Of a stretch of DNA of 64,000 nt, positions 23,235 to 34,971 are shown one piece after another. The notes under the pieces were generated by a model. It had not been told where the DNA came from. It made no database searches and saw only the letters and a list, made by a program, of their open reading frames with translations. The position numbers and the translations under genes were made by a program. This stretch comes from Cycas panzhihuaensis (taxonomy: Eukaryota; Cycadophyta): positions 76,825,741 to 76,889,740 of the forward strand of contig CM041465.1 in assembly GCA_023213395.1 (NCBI GenBank), given 5' to 3'. How positions within the stretch are numbered: the stretch's first letter is position 1; each line of letters opens with the position of its first letter.

Positions 23235-25198
23235 GATAAAAGTACAATGCTTTAAAGAAAATAAGACTACTTGAAAGTAGAGTGCTTGATGAAGGAACAA
23301 GAGTGCTTGAAAAATAGAGCAGACGATACTAAAAACAAAGGGAAAAGAAATTTAAACATAAATCAAATTATCCCCCCCTTAAATCCCCAATATGCATAAA
23401 TGTCCCAATTAAGACTCAACCACCTTTAGAATAAAGTTTTTGTATTAATTTGAGCTTACAAAGTGATGCTTGTGTAAAGTTTTGTGATGGGGTCAACTTG
23501 TAAGGAGTATACAAAACTTGTATCAATCTAAACATTGAAAATATCCATCAAATATGCTCAAATAACTACTCACATTATAGAGAATTGAATTACAAATCCA
23601 ATGTTTCAAACATACCTAAATCTAACACTTCATGATAAAGTTGTGGTCTAAATAATATAAGGTGGTTTAAATTGCCTTTAATACATAACCTACTTTAAAA
23701 AAATTTCTGTAACTTTAAACCATTAATTACACCCTAAAATGCAAGTCCAATATGTGAGTGCAGCCACTTATTTCGATTGGGAGAAAATGAAGAACACCAT
23801 AAAATTGATGGCATAAAAAAAATTGTTTCAAATGTGCAAGTTATACCTCTTTGAATGGTTAACATTGCAAAAAAAAAAAACCCAACCTTTTTAAATGTAT
23901 TAAAAAAACTTTTTGCAAAAAACTAATGAGAAAGCAAACTATCTTGAATTGTATAGACATCACTTGGCGTAAAATGCTTGATGTGACTGAGAGGGGAGAG
24001 GTGCACCCATTTATTAATCTTACAATAATTTATCACATTCAAATCAAATCACCTTATAAGTGCATTTATGCCCAGTACTTTCCACTTCAGACATAGATGG
24101 TATGCTCCACACAAGTCATAGAGTAGGCGATGAATAGTTGCTATAAATCAGAGACAGAATAAGTCACTTGGGGGCTACTAGATCGTGCACTTCACCAACT
24201 TGAATATTGGAGAATAGATAACGTCAAATCCCACCAACAATGAGACACTAAACACACCTATAAACAAAATGACCTATGAACAAAACAAAATTGTGAGGTG
24301 AGGCAAGTGTGCTAGCCATGTGAAAGGGTCACCCAACAACCTCAAGCTGCCATACTACAATGGCATTGATCAATGCGATAACACACCTTACAAATCTAGA
24401 TGGGTCAATGCAAAACAAGATGTATGGCTATGGTTTGGTATGCTCCTAGGTTGCAACTATTGGGAAAAGACATAAATATTCCTATCGATGTCAATATGGA
24501 CATGGAATAATAAAATATCATCTATATAATGTAGAACAAACTTTGAAATCATCGGGCAAACTAGTGTGATCTAGGATAAGCTCGATTAGATGCTTCAACA
24601 AGAAGAGGAGTCATCTCGACACGAGGGGTTATCAAATCTTAATCCTTTGTGTTGCACAAATATGTTGCTATTGGACGTAAAATGTATGAGAGACACAACA
24701 CAATAAAGTACAAAGACTCTAAATAAACATTTAATCAAACACGACGTGATGTACAACATAGTACACAGACTATAAACATGCAATTAATCAAGCAGGCTAT
24801 GATGCAATATGTGTGTGCAGCAAGGGTGCAGGTAATCAGTACGCATAAGTGACAAATCCAATGAAAACAAATATGTAGAAACTGTCATAGATGCTAAGCG
24901 CATAAATGTAATCATTGAATACAAACACAATGGATGAACTAGATGATTAGATCTTAATACAGATGAGATAGCTCCAAACAAAATGAATAGACCAAATGAA
25001 CAACTAACAGACTCTAAAATGGGTCAACTTGCACCTTATGACTATCAATCTCTACAAAGATGCCCTAAACAAGAAGAGACCAAATTTTAAACAGAAGTAG
25101 ATTCACTTGGCACAATGATCACCAGACCTAGATCAAACAAAGATGCAACAAACCACATTACACTTCCTCTAAATAAGCAAATGAGATATTTTAAACAA
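23235..25198 (-). other. Leader of copia D
   Basis: 2.0 kb between gag and primer-binding site. Short open frames (62-65 codons at 24595-24981) show no recognisable family. A-rich runs occur near 23867 and 23905. Confidence 0.5.
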
Positions 25199-25211
25199 GC
25201 TCTGACATCAA
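25199..25211 (-). promoter_or_regulatory. Primer-binding site of copia D
   Basis: On the minus strand TTGATGTCAGAGC, a degenerate form of TGGTATCAGAGC, directly inside the LTR that begins TGCAAATATC on the plus strand. Confidence 0.6.
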
Positions 25212-25212
25212 A

Positions 25213-25425
25213 TGCAAATATCCCAAAGCAATGAAGGACAAAAGCAAAAAGAGACAAATTATATGACTGTGTGAATGGTGTTGATGAATACCAAGGTCTT
25301 CAAACCTCACAGTAATGTAAGCGAGACTTGGGCACATGCCTTAAGTCTACCACCCCCTAGCATTATTAAACGTTAAATAACTTAACAACCAAATATTTGG
25401 GATTTGCCCTAGTGTGGACTCAACA
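25213..25425 (-). repeat. 5' LTR of copia D
   Basis: 213 bp, TG...CA on the plus strand, aligned with 20288-20505. Divergence is substantial by eye, so the insertion is old. Confidence 0.8.
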
Positions 25426-25430
25426 ATTTA

Positions 25431-26372
25431 TATGTAGATGCACTCCTAACATAATGGCATGCCATGCGTAGTGTGATGTCACAATTTGAACCACATATAT
25501 TTTCCATGGTAGAAAGGCTAAAGTGATCATTTGAACATCAAGGCCACTGTACTTGAGCCATTAAATTATTTATATTGTACGTATAATATTCACTTTGAAT
25601 CATAGTGTAACCACTATCACATACATGCTATTATAATGACCATTGAGGTGATATATTTCTACTGTGATGACTCGAGAATGAGATGAAAACTTAGAACGCA
25701 TATACTAATACTTCAATGAGAGTTTCCAACTAACATAGTGGCAACTCTTTAAGTAGCAATCTAGCTTTCCCCCTAATAGATAAGTTATCCAATTTTGTTC
25801 ATACAAATGTTTGTACAAAATCATGTGATACTTATTTAAATGATATGTAGTTATTTTCTTATGAGTTGTTCCATGCATTAGCGATGATGCTAAGTGATGC
25901 ACATATTATTGTATTAGAAGTTACTTTTTGCATGTTGACATTGCATAATTGCATACACAATCATCCAATCGTAGCCTGCTAGCCTAGTGTGTTGGTCACC
26001 CATCTTATGGTTCACTGCATGCATTATTTGAGCTTAGGCAATCTTGGATAGACTATAACAACTGGTATAGGGGTTGTTACTTCCCACTTTGGAAACTTGT
26101 GTGCCATTAATACTAAGGTGCCCTATATCAAGGTTGTTGGGTTCAAGAGTTCTTAAAATTGGGAACTCGAAGAATCTAATTTCCTTTTTCAAAACTAAGG
26201 TGCAAGGATTTGTACTTAATACATTGCTTCAAAATGGGTTGAAGTGAAGACATCTTAAAGTGCAATTTTATTTACATGTTTTCACTCTTTCTATTGATTA
26301 TTTTGAATGTTTTTTTTTTTAATAAAAAATCATTTATGCCTTGGGCTTTTAGATTTTGAATATTTTAATTAC

Positions 26373-26431
<59 letters not shown>

Positions 26432-27741
26432 AATAATGTAATGTATGAATTTGTAAGTAAGTTCAATTGAATTTTTATAGAATTTACTTGAAATTTAGTT
26501 AGGCAAACATTAGGCCAAACAAAGGCTAACACAAACAAAAACCAAAGAATTCAATTCAAACCCAACAACTATGCCTATTATCATATCATACAAAACCATT
26601 TAAGGAACTAGTGTAACACTAGTTATAAAGCTTTGAATACATTTATAAATTACTCCTCCACATGAACAAGGAAAAAAGAGAAAACCTAGGTTGGGCCACT
26701 TATACAATAATGAGATACAATATGTGAATAGTATAGAAAGGCGTGAACATGAATAAGCACTAGTTCCAATATTTGTAGTAGCAATCACACGTGATCTCCT
26801 ATGTTTTTATCTTGTGTTAAGGCGAAGCTTCTCTTCATATAGACATCCTTGCATTATAAAACAAGCATGACATTTAAAATTTATGCAAGGTACCCAAAAT
26901 GATTGGGAACGAACAAAATGTGATAAGACAATCCGCTCCAACAAAGACTGACGAAGCTGGCGATCTTCAAATACAAACCAAAAGGGGAGCTACCAAAGTC
27001 TCTTTTGTTTCACTTACAATCAGGTCATCAACAGAAATAGGTTAAGCAACACAATGGCACTCTATAAACTTGACAGATCACTATACGTATTGTTTTGTAA
27101 GAATGTATACAAGATTGAAAATAACACAGACCGAGAAAACAATCTGTGGCATAGCGACTGATCACAACTTATACATGATATTCTTGATTTTTCCAAAACG
27201 CATTAAAGGGATTAAAATTATGAGAAGGTAGGCCAAGCCAACAAGATAATTGGGGTCCGCGAACAACGTATGGAAATGATGTGATCCAGATCCCACAAGG
27301 ACTGAATCAATGATCAAGGGTGTACCGAAAAAGAAAATTGCTGTACTGACTAGACTGAACTGCTACTTTCTTGCCATAATGGACATCAGGATTTTCAGAA
27401 ACTGATGCTACTATAAATGTTCAGTAAAGCTTGGATCAACATGGCACTGATCCTGAGAGAACTTCAAATTCTGTTTGCATAATTTCCTCCAGCCAACCAG
27501 GAGTTGACATGAATTCTCTGCCTGTAACAAGACTGTCATGCCTTGTTCATATGGAATGGAATGCCAATCCAAATAAAATCCCTCAGTGGTATCCTTGTCA
27601 GCCGTCGAATTAGTTTACAACTATTTTCCGTTACATTCAAATACCGTCGTACCATTTTAGTATGTTCAATAGAGTCCAAAACCCCAGTCATGGGATGCAC
27701 AAATATCATGCCAGCTGGATGACACGGTGAATGAAAAATTA
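25431..27741. other. Intergenic stretch left of the TauE/SafE gene
   Basis: No protein-coding pattern recognised. The part nearest 27741 should hold the 3' untranslated region of the minus-strand TauE/SafE gene; no polyadenylation signal was chosen. It contains an AT microsatellite. Confidence 0.5.
26379..26431. repeat. AT dinucleotide microsatellite plus T run
   Basis: About 19 uninterrupted AT units followed by a run of 15 or 16 T. Confidence 0.95.
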
Positions 27742-29006
27742 TTAAAATTCTTTACAAAGATCCAGAAAACCCATGTACTCGTGTTCTCTGATCATGGAAA
27801 TACTTCTTTCAATTCCAAGAGCCCCTGGAAACAAGAAGACCACAGAATTCTATGCTAAATTAGAATGCCAAATATTCACTGTATAACTGCAATGCAATAC
27901 CATGCTGATTTTTAATTTCAAATTGAATGAATTCTGTGTGACATTTCTCCTCGTACACTATTCTGTTTTCAAATGGGATAAAAAGGTGAGTTCTAAAAGA
28001 TAAAGATACCCACCCATAATCAATGCACTAACAAAAATAGTCCCAGAAAGAATGAAAACAATGATTGAAGATCTGCCAAGTAGTGTTATAAGCTTCCGAA
28101 GAAAATATTGACCCAAAAAACCAGCCAACATGGCAACAGCTGTGAGATACAAGGCTGAAAAAGCATCAACGGCGCATGATTAGTCAGGCAGCAATCACAG
28201 CTTATCCGTGTAATCTACAAGGCTTTTGAGAAGAACATAATGAAATGATCATCTATACAGAAATTCAAAATGGGACACGTACCATAGAGAAGAGGAAATC
28301 TACCCAAAAAATAGAATTCCAACACCGAAAGTGAAGAAGAAAACATCATCACAAATGTTGCAGTGGCACTTGCAACCTGCATGTCATTATGACTTAATTC
28401 AGACATTGTACTTCTGTAAATTGATGGTACGTGTAATAATGGCTCTTTCACACAATGGGGCCATCAATTTGTGTAAGTAGATCCAATTCATTACACATCT
28501 GGAGCAACGTGGTGGGTGCTCTCAACTACATTCTGAGGTATTTCAAGAAGCTGTGCAATTTAACTAAAATCAATCAACTATGCTTCTAACAGAACCCTAA
28601 CAGAAATCAGTGGGAAGCTGTGATGTAAATTCAGTAATTTAATGACTACGCTTACAGTGATTTGGCAGTCAGTCCATAGCATCCCAAGAGAAGTAATTTG
28701 CAATTGCCTGCAAGATGCTAGTTGCAATGCACTACCACGAAGTGGAATCAGAGTACTCAAACTCACCTGGGGGATAACACCAAGCTCTAGCAGTAGAGGT
28801 CCCAATATAAATCCACCACCAGAACCAAGCAAGCCTCCAACAATGCCACCAGTGATCCCGCAGAATCCACAGAAAAGCAATTGAGGTGTTCTCCACTCAA
28901 TCAAAGCTGCACATACATCATCAGTATTTCCTGATTCTTTCTTCATCTTGCTCCGTTTATAAAGGATTATGGCTTCATACATGGAAACTCCAAATGCCAC
29001 AGGAAG
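27742..29006 (-). CDS. Sulfite exporter TauE/SafE family protein, last four exons
   Basis: C-terminal 185 residues of a plant TauE/SafE-like integral membrane protein. Exons on the minus strand: 28767-29006, 28283-28376, 28014-28154, 27742-27824. Every boundary is GT-AG, the spliced length is 558 nt, and the frame stays open to a TAA at 27742-27744. Residues match the plant family: [12 protein letters not shown], the glycine-rich [49 protein letters not shown], and the end [10 protein letters not shown]. At least four hydrophobic segments are visible. The acceptor at 29007-29009 shows that coding continues upstream, but no earlier exon was found. The donor after exon three could be GTGGGT (used here) or GTATCT; only the first keeps the frame. 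The family includes bacterial sulfite/organosulfonate exporters; the plant role is not settled by sequence. Probably a functional gene. Confidence 0.9.
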
Positions 29007-30119
29007 CTGCAAGAGAAAGCACTAGTCAATAAATATGGTTCCATAATAATTTAACACCCTATGACATAAGGTATCCCTGAACTATTCTATGCTACCAGAA
29101 ATAGCATGCCAGGGTAATGCTTTCTGTATCATGCCCTGATGTGAATGAGTTGACTTTTTCTGGGTTGGGAGGGGAAGGGGTGTGGTTGTGAATTTCCCCA
29201 TCTAGACTATAATTTTTTACAATCCTCTTTGTTTATACAATAATATATTCATAAGGTAACTGCCTAAGATGTGATAATATAAATATCATTTAGTTCATAA
29301 TCGCCTAAAAACAAAATCATGAAATGTATGAAGAGTTAGGATGCCTGATGCCACTCTGCTTGCAAGTTGGGATTTCCATTGTTTTCTCTATTGGGATTTC
29401 CATTGTTTTCTCTATTACTTGTAAGTTTAGAATTTTTTTTATGTTGCATGGATTATCTGATGCATTATGTGGAAGAAATCAAGATGGATGTATAAAGAAA
29501 AAATTCATAATTGTGGAGTTGAGGCTCTCATTCCATGCTATAGAACAGTGTAAAGAAATTTCCATTAGAAAGATATTTTAAAAAATGAGTAACTTTTCAA
29601 AAGCCATTGGTTCTTATATCACAAATTCCCAATTTACAAAAGCAATGATGCATTATTAACTCTTGGGAAGATCTTTTGTCATTCAATTTTTATATTTTAT
29701 CATCAAGTAGCACATGCTGGTTGATAGATTATGCTCCTATTGTCACACCGCTACTCATCTCTACGTCAGTTGTGGCAGTGTCAATTCTCCATGCCTTAAA
29801 ACGTCTCTCTTCAAGTGGTTGGATCATCTTGGCAGCAATTGTTCCCTATAGAACAGTCCCATGCTAACAACCAATCCATCGACAATGGAACATTCATAAC
29901 ATATGTGCATTAATATTTGATTTCTCTTAACTTGATTATTCCATTAAATGATGTCTGGAACATTGCAACGGGCACCTATGCTAGAAAACAATGCATAGGA
30001 GCAAATGACTCAGCTCTCACATCAAACTACATGTGAGAATGCCTCTTTAATGGAGGTCTTACCCTAAAAGACAAAGCATGTCCATTCTTAGCAATCAGTT
30101 AATTATCCACATTAATACA
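29007..30119 (-). other. Intron or upstream region of the TauE/SafE gene
   Basis: It begins with the acceptor CTTTCTCTTGCAG on the minus strand, so it is at least partly intron. No upstream TauE/SafE exon (N-terminal repeat) recognised. Confidence 0.55.
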
Positions 30120-30415
30120 ATGTTACCCATTCACCCATAACTGTTCTAGTTGTTCTGTTGACTGTTCTCGTCATTCGAATAGATCACATTGGTTGTTCCA
30201 ACCATTCTGTCGGTTTGATTGGCTATTCCATCGACTTGCGACGATTGTTCTGACCACTTTCTCTACTCAATCTGTTGTTTGTTGAGTCGCATAAGTTGTT
30301 CTGGTCATTCTATGGGCTTGGCCGAGTGTGTCAGCTTGCATTGATTGTTCTAGCCATTCTATCGACTTGTGTCAATTGTTCCAGTCATTCTATTTGCTCA
30401 AGTAGCCATTGAAGT
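30120..30415. repeat. Degenerate minisatellite
   Basis: Seven to eight imperfect copies of a unit of about 25-40 bp built on TTGTTCYRRCCATTCTATCGACTTG. Spacing is irregular. Confidence 0.7.
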
Positions 30416-30849
30416 CCATATTTTCTATATGCATCTATTTGAGGGTGCAAATTAGTGAGCATCCCTATCATCTCATAAGTAAAAATTGCAATATTAGCAA
30501 AATTCCAAAAGTTTATTCTCCTCCTTTTTTTCTCGAGTTCCTCCAGCTATAAACTAAGCACATGCTTGGTCGCCAATTTTTCCTTCAAATTTTTAATGGA
30601 AGCATACATGGAAAGGAATTCTACATCATACTCCCAACACTCCTAAGAATCTTTTTTTTCCTTTTTGGCAGGGGGAAATTTAGGCAGGGTAAGTCCTGGT
30701 CATTAAGATCCATCATTACCTGTCCAAGGGTCAGACAACAGAAGGACAAAACTTGATTGAAATGGCCCAAATAAGACAAAAATAGGTTTGAAATCTTAGC
30801 TTTATCTTGAATGAAGAGGGTAGGGATATGGAGATAGAGGAGCATGTTG
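30416..30849. other. Unassigned stretch before the LINE ORF2
   Basis: It may be LINE 5' sequence, but no ORF1 domain or zinc knuckle is visible. Confidence 0.4.
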
Positions 30850-31420
30850 AATGCCCCGAACTAGAATGTTAGAGGCATCATTGAATACTGTAGAAGGGCC
30901 ATAGTCAAAAGAATACACTATAAGCCCCTTTAGACATTTCATGTTCATAGGCGGTTCGGTACTCTAGCACAAACCTCAAGTTTGCTTTTGTCTTTTTAGC
31001 TTGGATTGTGTGTAACCACCTCCCAACCAGAAGGGAAAGGAAGTGTTGCATTTTTTTTTAAGCCATCTATGGATAGAAGGGTTATTTTTCTTGAGGTTTG
31101 ATCCCAGGAGTAGGTGTGTCAGGATTCATAACATGTTTATTGGTATTGTCAATGTTTATGGCCCCAATAGCCCTTTGGAGAAAAAATCTTCATGGGATTG
31201 GATCAGTGTTGTGGGGACTCCAACATGATCGAGTCTCCTATGAAAAAAGTCAGTGGTAGGCTATTCAAATGGAATCAAGACAAGAAACGTGCATGGCTAG
31301 GTTGAAGAATAAGCTCACCTTATGTGATCCCAATGCAAATAGGAGAGGAGAAGGGCATGACCCATGGTTCACATGGTCCAATCTGCAGGCTAAATGTAAG
31401 TGAATCCTTAAGGCTTGATA
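30850..31420 (+). pseudogene. LINE (L1-type) ORF2: endonuclease domain
   Basis: Apurinic-like endonuclease of a plant L1 LINE. It opens NAPNWNVRG-like (TAG for Trp), then RRAIVKR. An open frame at 31043-31228 carries the RSRCVRIHN and NVYGPNSPLEKKSSWDW blocks typical of plant LINE endonucleases. After a frameshift near 31205 the catalytic loop reads CGDSNMIESP where the family has GDFNMVE, so Asp and Asn remain but Phe is Ser. The domain ends near the HGSHGP (usually WFTWSN) region. Multiple stops make it a pseudogene. Confidence 0.78.
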
Positions 31421-32756
31421 TTCATGATCTCCAATGATTATCAGTTTTAAATTCTCCTAAATAATGAAAGGCCTGTGAAGGCGTTGAGGGAGATGGTCCT
31501 ATAAGATCATTATCCCATCTCCTTTGCCTTGTTTTGGGGGGCTAGTAAAGTGTCAAGCTCAAAGTCACTCTTCAAAATTAATGTTTCTCATCTTCCTCAA
31601 TAGTTTGCCTTAATAGTGTCAAGCAAGTTGAGCACCATTCATCCCATCCTAGAGGGGATAAAGCCTAGATTACCTGGTGGAAAGAGGCCATGAATAGGGT
31701 TGCCTCTTTCCTAAGAGGTTATGGCAAGTGGGTGGCCCTGTTTAGGAGAAAGATTGAGAAGGCTAGATCTTAGAAGTTGTTTGAGATCAACGTCCTCTTG
31801 AAGGCTAGCCCATTTGATAAAGAGTTTTAGAAGCACGAGACTTGACTACCACATAAACTCAAAGCAATTGAGTTGAGAAGAGCTAAAGGTGCCCAAATTA
31901 GATCCCAAGCTCAATGGATCCAAGAGGGGTGACCACTTTTTGAAATCCATTTTCAAAGCTTTTAAATACAAACATTACACCGTAGATATCAAGGCCTTAA
32001 GACCCTTCAAGGTAAGATTTGAACCAAGAGGATATTGTTGAGCAATTTGAATCCCACTACAAGCAAGTCTTCTAGGCCTAGATGCCATATTAGGAGGCAG
32101 GGATTGCTTTGAAGGAAGGCTTGTCAATCGTTCCTAACCAGCTTGGCCACTTTTGGCGAGAGGCCCATGAAGTCCTTATCAAGCTTGAAGAGGTGATTGA
32201 TGCCCTATTTGAAATGACAAAAACAAGAAAGCTTTTGGGGTTGATAGCTTTGCTTGGGAATTTTACAAGGCCACTTGGGACTACATCGGCCCAGTGCTAC
32301 TTGGGGTATATAAGGAAGCATTTGAAGCTAGCACATTGAGCAACGAGATTAATTGGGGAACTTCAAGTTAGTTCCCAAAGATGGAGATCCAGAGGTTATC
32401 ACTAACTAGAGGCCCATCACTTTGTTTAATAGGTCCCTCTAAAATCTTGGACAAGTCCCTTATTAGAAGAATCAAGGACATCTTCTCTGAAGTACCAAAT
32501 AGGATTTTATCAAGCATCAATATGTTCTTGATAACCTCATTATGATTTAGGAAGGCATGGAGTGGGTAAAAGCTTCATCATAAGACGTGTTGTTCATGAA
32601 GATCAAATTTGAAAAGGCATAAGATAGGGTTGAATGGGGCTTCATCTTCCACATGTTTGAGGCTCTTAGGTTTGGAAAGAGGTTCAAGAGAATGGTTCAA
32701 ACATTGTTTGTTTGTGTGCGGTAGAAGAAGCCATGAGAATTTTGAAATGGATAGCA
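31421..32756 (+). pseudogene. LINE ORF2: linker and first half of reverse transcriptase
   Basis: Non-LTR reverse transcriptase. Blocks: FGVDSFAWEFYKATWDYIGP, VYKEAFE, a degenerate PKDGDPE, RPITL-like, SLIRRIKDI, then FEKA-stop-DRVEWGFI corresponding to FEKAYDRVEW, and GKRFKRMVQTLF. It breaks off after LF, before the QGCPL and FADD boxes, where unrelated repeats begin. A 76-codon open stretch (32109-32339) covers part of the linker in one frame; the RT blocks lie in another. Confidence 0.78.
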
Positions 32757-33183
32757 GTTCTGTTATGTATCAAGTGTGACCAGAGGCAGAGTTAGGTTGT
32801 ACCAAGGACAACCAAGGGCGAGCAAAGGCAGAGTTAGGTTGTACCAAACGCGACCAAAGATAGAGCAAGGTTGAAACAAGTGCAACCAAGTATGACCAAA
32901 GGTGCAACTAGGTCGCAATCCAATGTCGAAGTGCAACTAGAACTGCAACCAAACAGTAACAGTAACTGTTAAAGAAGTGATCTCATGATTTATTGTATAG
33001 AATCAGTTGACAATTATAACCAAAATTGTAACAATGTACCTAAAATAACATATTTAAGATAGCAATATTTTCTATCAATGTGTGGTATCGGTATGTAGGT
33101 AGTTAAGACATCTTAATAACATTCTTGATTACACAACTGTTGTTGCAGACCTTCTACTATGTATTGCTTTTGACCTGCATCTA
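32757..33183. repeat. Short tandem repeats and unassigned sequence inside the LINE
   Basis: 32770-32960 holds imperfect repeats of GGCAGAGTTAGGTTGTACCAA and RTGCAACCAA-type units. It separates the LINE halves in addition to element E. No LTR pair or target duplication was found for it. Confidence 0.55.
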
Positions 33184-33188
33184 ATTGT

Positions 33189-33592
33189 TGTTAGATTTTA
33201 ACATGGAAGACATTCATCATCAATAATAACCAACAATATCAATGAACAAAAAAAATCTTGTATTAGCATAACACAAATAAGATAACATCAGAAGATTCAT
33301 GCATCATAAACTCAACATGAGTCTTAATGATGACTTGATTACATACACTACCTCAACCACCTTTATATACAAAATAGGTGGGAGAACACGTAAGAGATGT
33401 AAAACATGTGGGACAATTACCTCTAACCTAGCCAATGACATTACACCAACTAACTAACTAATGAACTTCTATCTTCTTACATAATATTATAATAATAAAT
33501 GACTCTTAGACCCTAATACTTAGGACTATAACTATTGACCTTTAGACACACTTCACTTAGACACATACAACATACAACATTATACTCTAACA
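33189..33592 (-). repeat. 3' LTR of element E
   Basis: TGTTAGATTTTAACATGG at the left end, TATACTCTAACA at the right end. Same length as the copy at 37250-37653. Confidence 0.93.
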
Positions 33593-33604
33593 CCTCCCCT
33601 TAAT
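33593..33604 (-). promoter_or_regulatory. Polypurine tract of element E
   Basis: On the minus strand AAGGGGAGG abuts the LTR start. Confidence 0.65.
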
Positions 33605-33694
33605 GTTTAATGTTGAGACTACAATAACTAAGGACATAACAAGACTAACATATAAACTGACATAGGACTTGACTTTGAAGTGTTGTTTGAATTT

Positions 33695-34450
33695 TCATTT
33701 CCCGAGTCTTAGAACTTTTTTGAAGAAGATGTCATAAGCTTTGTCTTCAACCAAAAAACTGTAAAACCTGTATGTTGTGTATGTTATGCTGCCTCCTGTT
33801 TCCTGCTTGATGATTCTTCCTGTGTATTCCAGGTGTAGGTGTAGTCTTCTCAGATCAAATATGATTACATGTGATTTCAACTCCATGAAGTGAGTAGACT
33901 CCTCCTTGTTTATCTCCAAGTCTGCTAGGACGATCAACTTTTTGAACCAATGAGTACTTCCTTGAAAGAAAATGAACAACAATGATCCATTTCTTAACTT
34001 CACCTATTCAGATACATGTTCAGAACTAACAAGATACTTTGTTCTTTCTGTGTCACCCAAGAAATTTCTTGTGCTAAACATGATGAGAATTTCCATTATG
34101 GCTACATGCACATATTTCCCGATTATGGCTACACAAAGATGAAAGATTACTTTGATATGATTGAGCTTCACGGTTAAGTAGCCTATCCAAAATATACAAT
34201 GATCTTGATGGACAATATTTTGATCATATAATATTCTACCAATGTTCCTTCTTTTTTTAAAAGAACCTTCTAGTCTCTTTGTAGGGTATGCTATCACAAT
34301 TTGGATTCTTTCAAAGATGAAGATAGAAGATGTGACTAAATTAAGTGCAATCATAGTTAGTCTCCAATATGTGCATATCAATGTGTATCCCAACATCATT
34401 TGAATCCTGGCCACAAATATGTCAACACAAACTAGAATAATATTGCCCAT
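33695..34450 (-). CDS. Unrecognised reading frame carried by element E
   Basis: A frame of 251 codons interrupted by a single in-frame TAG at 34004-34006; the two halves (148 and 102 codons) are in phase. Coding may start further up, since the frame is open for another 18 or so codons (VGKLHGDT). I do not recognise the product. It has no pol motif. The first half is rich in Ile, Val and His-Cys pairs; the second half is more charged (KEESTHFMEL, FFKKVLRLGK). In DNA this AT-rich, a frame with one stop in 250 codons is unlikely by chance, so it may be captured host sequence or an element-specific protein. Expression is unproven. Confidence 0.4.
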
Positions 34451-34971
34451 ACCTTTTGTCAGAGTGCATGTGTCTCCATGAAGTTTACCTACAAAGATTG
34501 AGGTTCAAATTCTTCAACTTCCTCTCTTTTAGACTTTCCTGTCATCTTGGTGAGGCTCAAAACATTTGGCGAACCCAAGTCTTCATTGTCTTCATTAGAT
34601 TTCAACCTTTCATTTGCTTTAGGAATGTTTATGTATGGATTGACCTTACTAGGATCAGGCTAATTTTTAGCTTTCCTCTTGAGCTTCTTTCTTTGATTCT
34701 TTGTTCTTCTGATACTCTTTTGTACTTCTTCAAGACCCTTTTCATGTACTTATGCTAGCAAATTCCAGGCTTCTTCAGCTAAGTCAATATTTTGAAGAGT
34801 TTGGACAAGAAAGTGGTATGAAGGATGAAGGTTTTCCTTGTCGAAAGCTACAATCATTGCATCAACAACTACTCTATTTTTCTCCTTGAAGGTTACCTCC
34901 CCTTCTTCATTAATTGAAACTCTTCCAAGTACAATGTTCCACAATCCTTTTATTCTAAAAACACATTCCAT
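34451..34971 (-). pseudogene. Gag-like fragment of element E
   Basis: A 73-codon open frame starting at 34971 (MECVFRIKGLWNIV) resembles the copia gag N-terminal pattern G-L-W-x-I-V, then AMIVAFDKENL, then AEEAWNLL, which corresponds to the conserved K-E-A-W-x-x-L. After a stop it continues in frame into a Lys/Arg-rich segment (RKKLKRKAKN) and an acidic segment, like gag C-terminal tails, with two more stops. No zinc knuckle seen. Confidence 0.5.

Larger units (their letters stand above)
20288..25425 (-). mobile_element. Copia LTR retrotransposon D, internally deleted
   Basis: Two diverged LTRs of about 215 bp enclose a minus-strand gag-pol. A primer-binding site lies inside the right LTR and a purine tract inside the left. 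Flanking 5-mers GTTTA (20283-20287) and ATTTA (25426-25430) fit a target duplication with one transition. Two deletions shorten pol: protease is joined to the integrase C-terminal half, and reverse transcriptase is joined to the RNase H tail. The leader is about 2.0 kb. The element is old. Confidence 0.82.

Noticed and set aside
28642-28884. 80-codon plus-strand frame over the TauE/SafE gene
   Set aside because: It is the antisense of exon 28767-29006 and adjacent intron, and has no features of its own.
29713-29860. Coding-like stretch on the minus strand (KMIQPLEERRFKAWRID)
   Set aside because: Only about 35-40 codons between stops, no known domain, and the opposite strand is equally open, so no gene was called.
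34456-34758. 100-codon plus-strand frame in element E
   Set aside because: Antisense to the gag-like tail of E, low complexity and rich in Leu and Phe.
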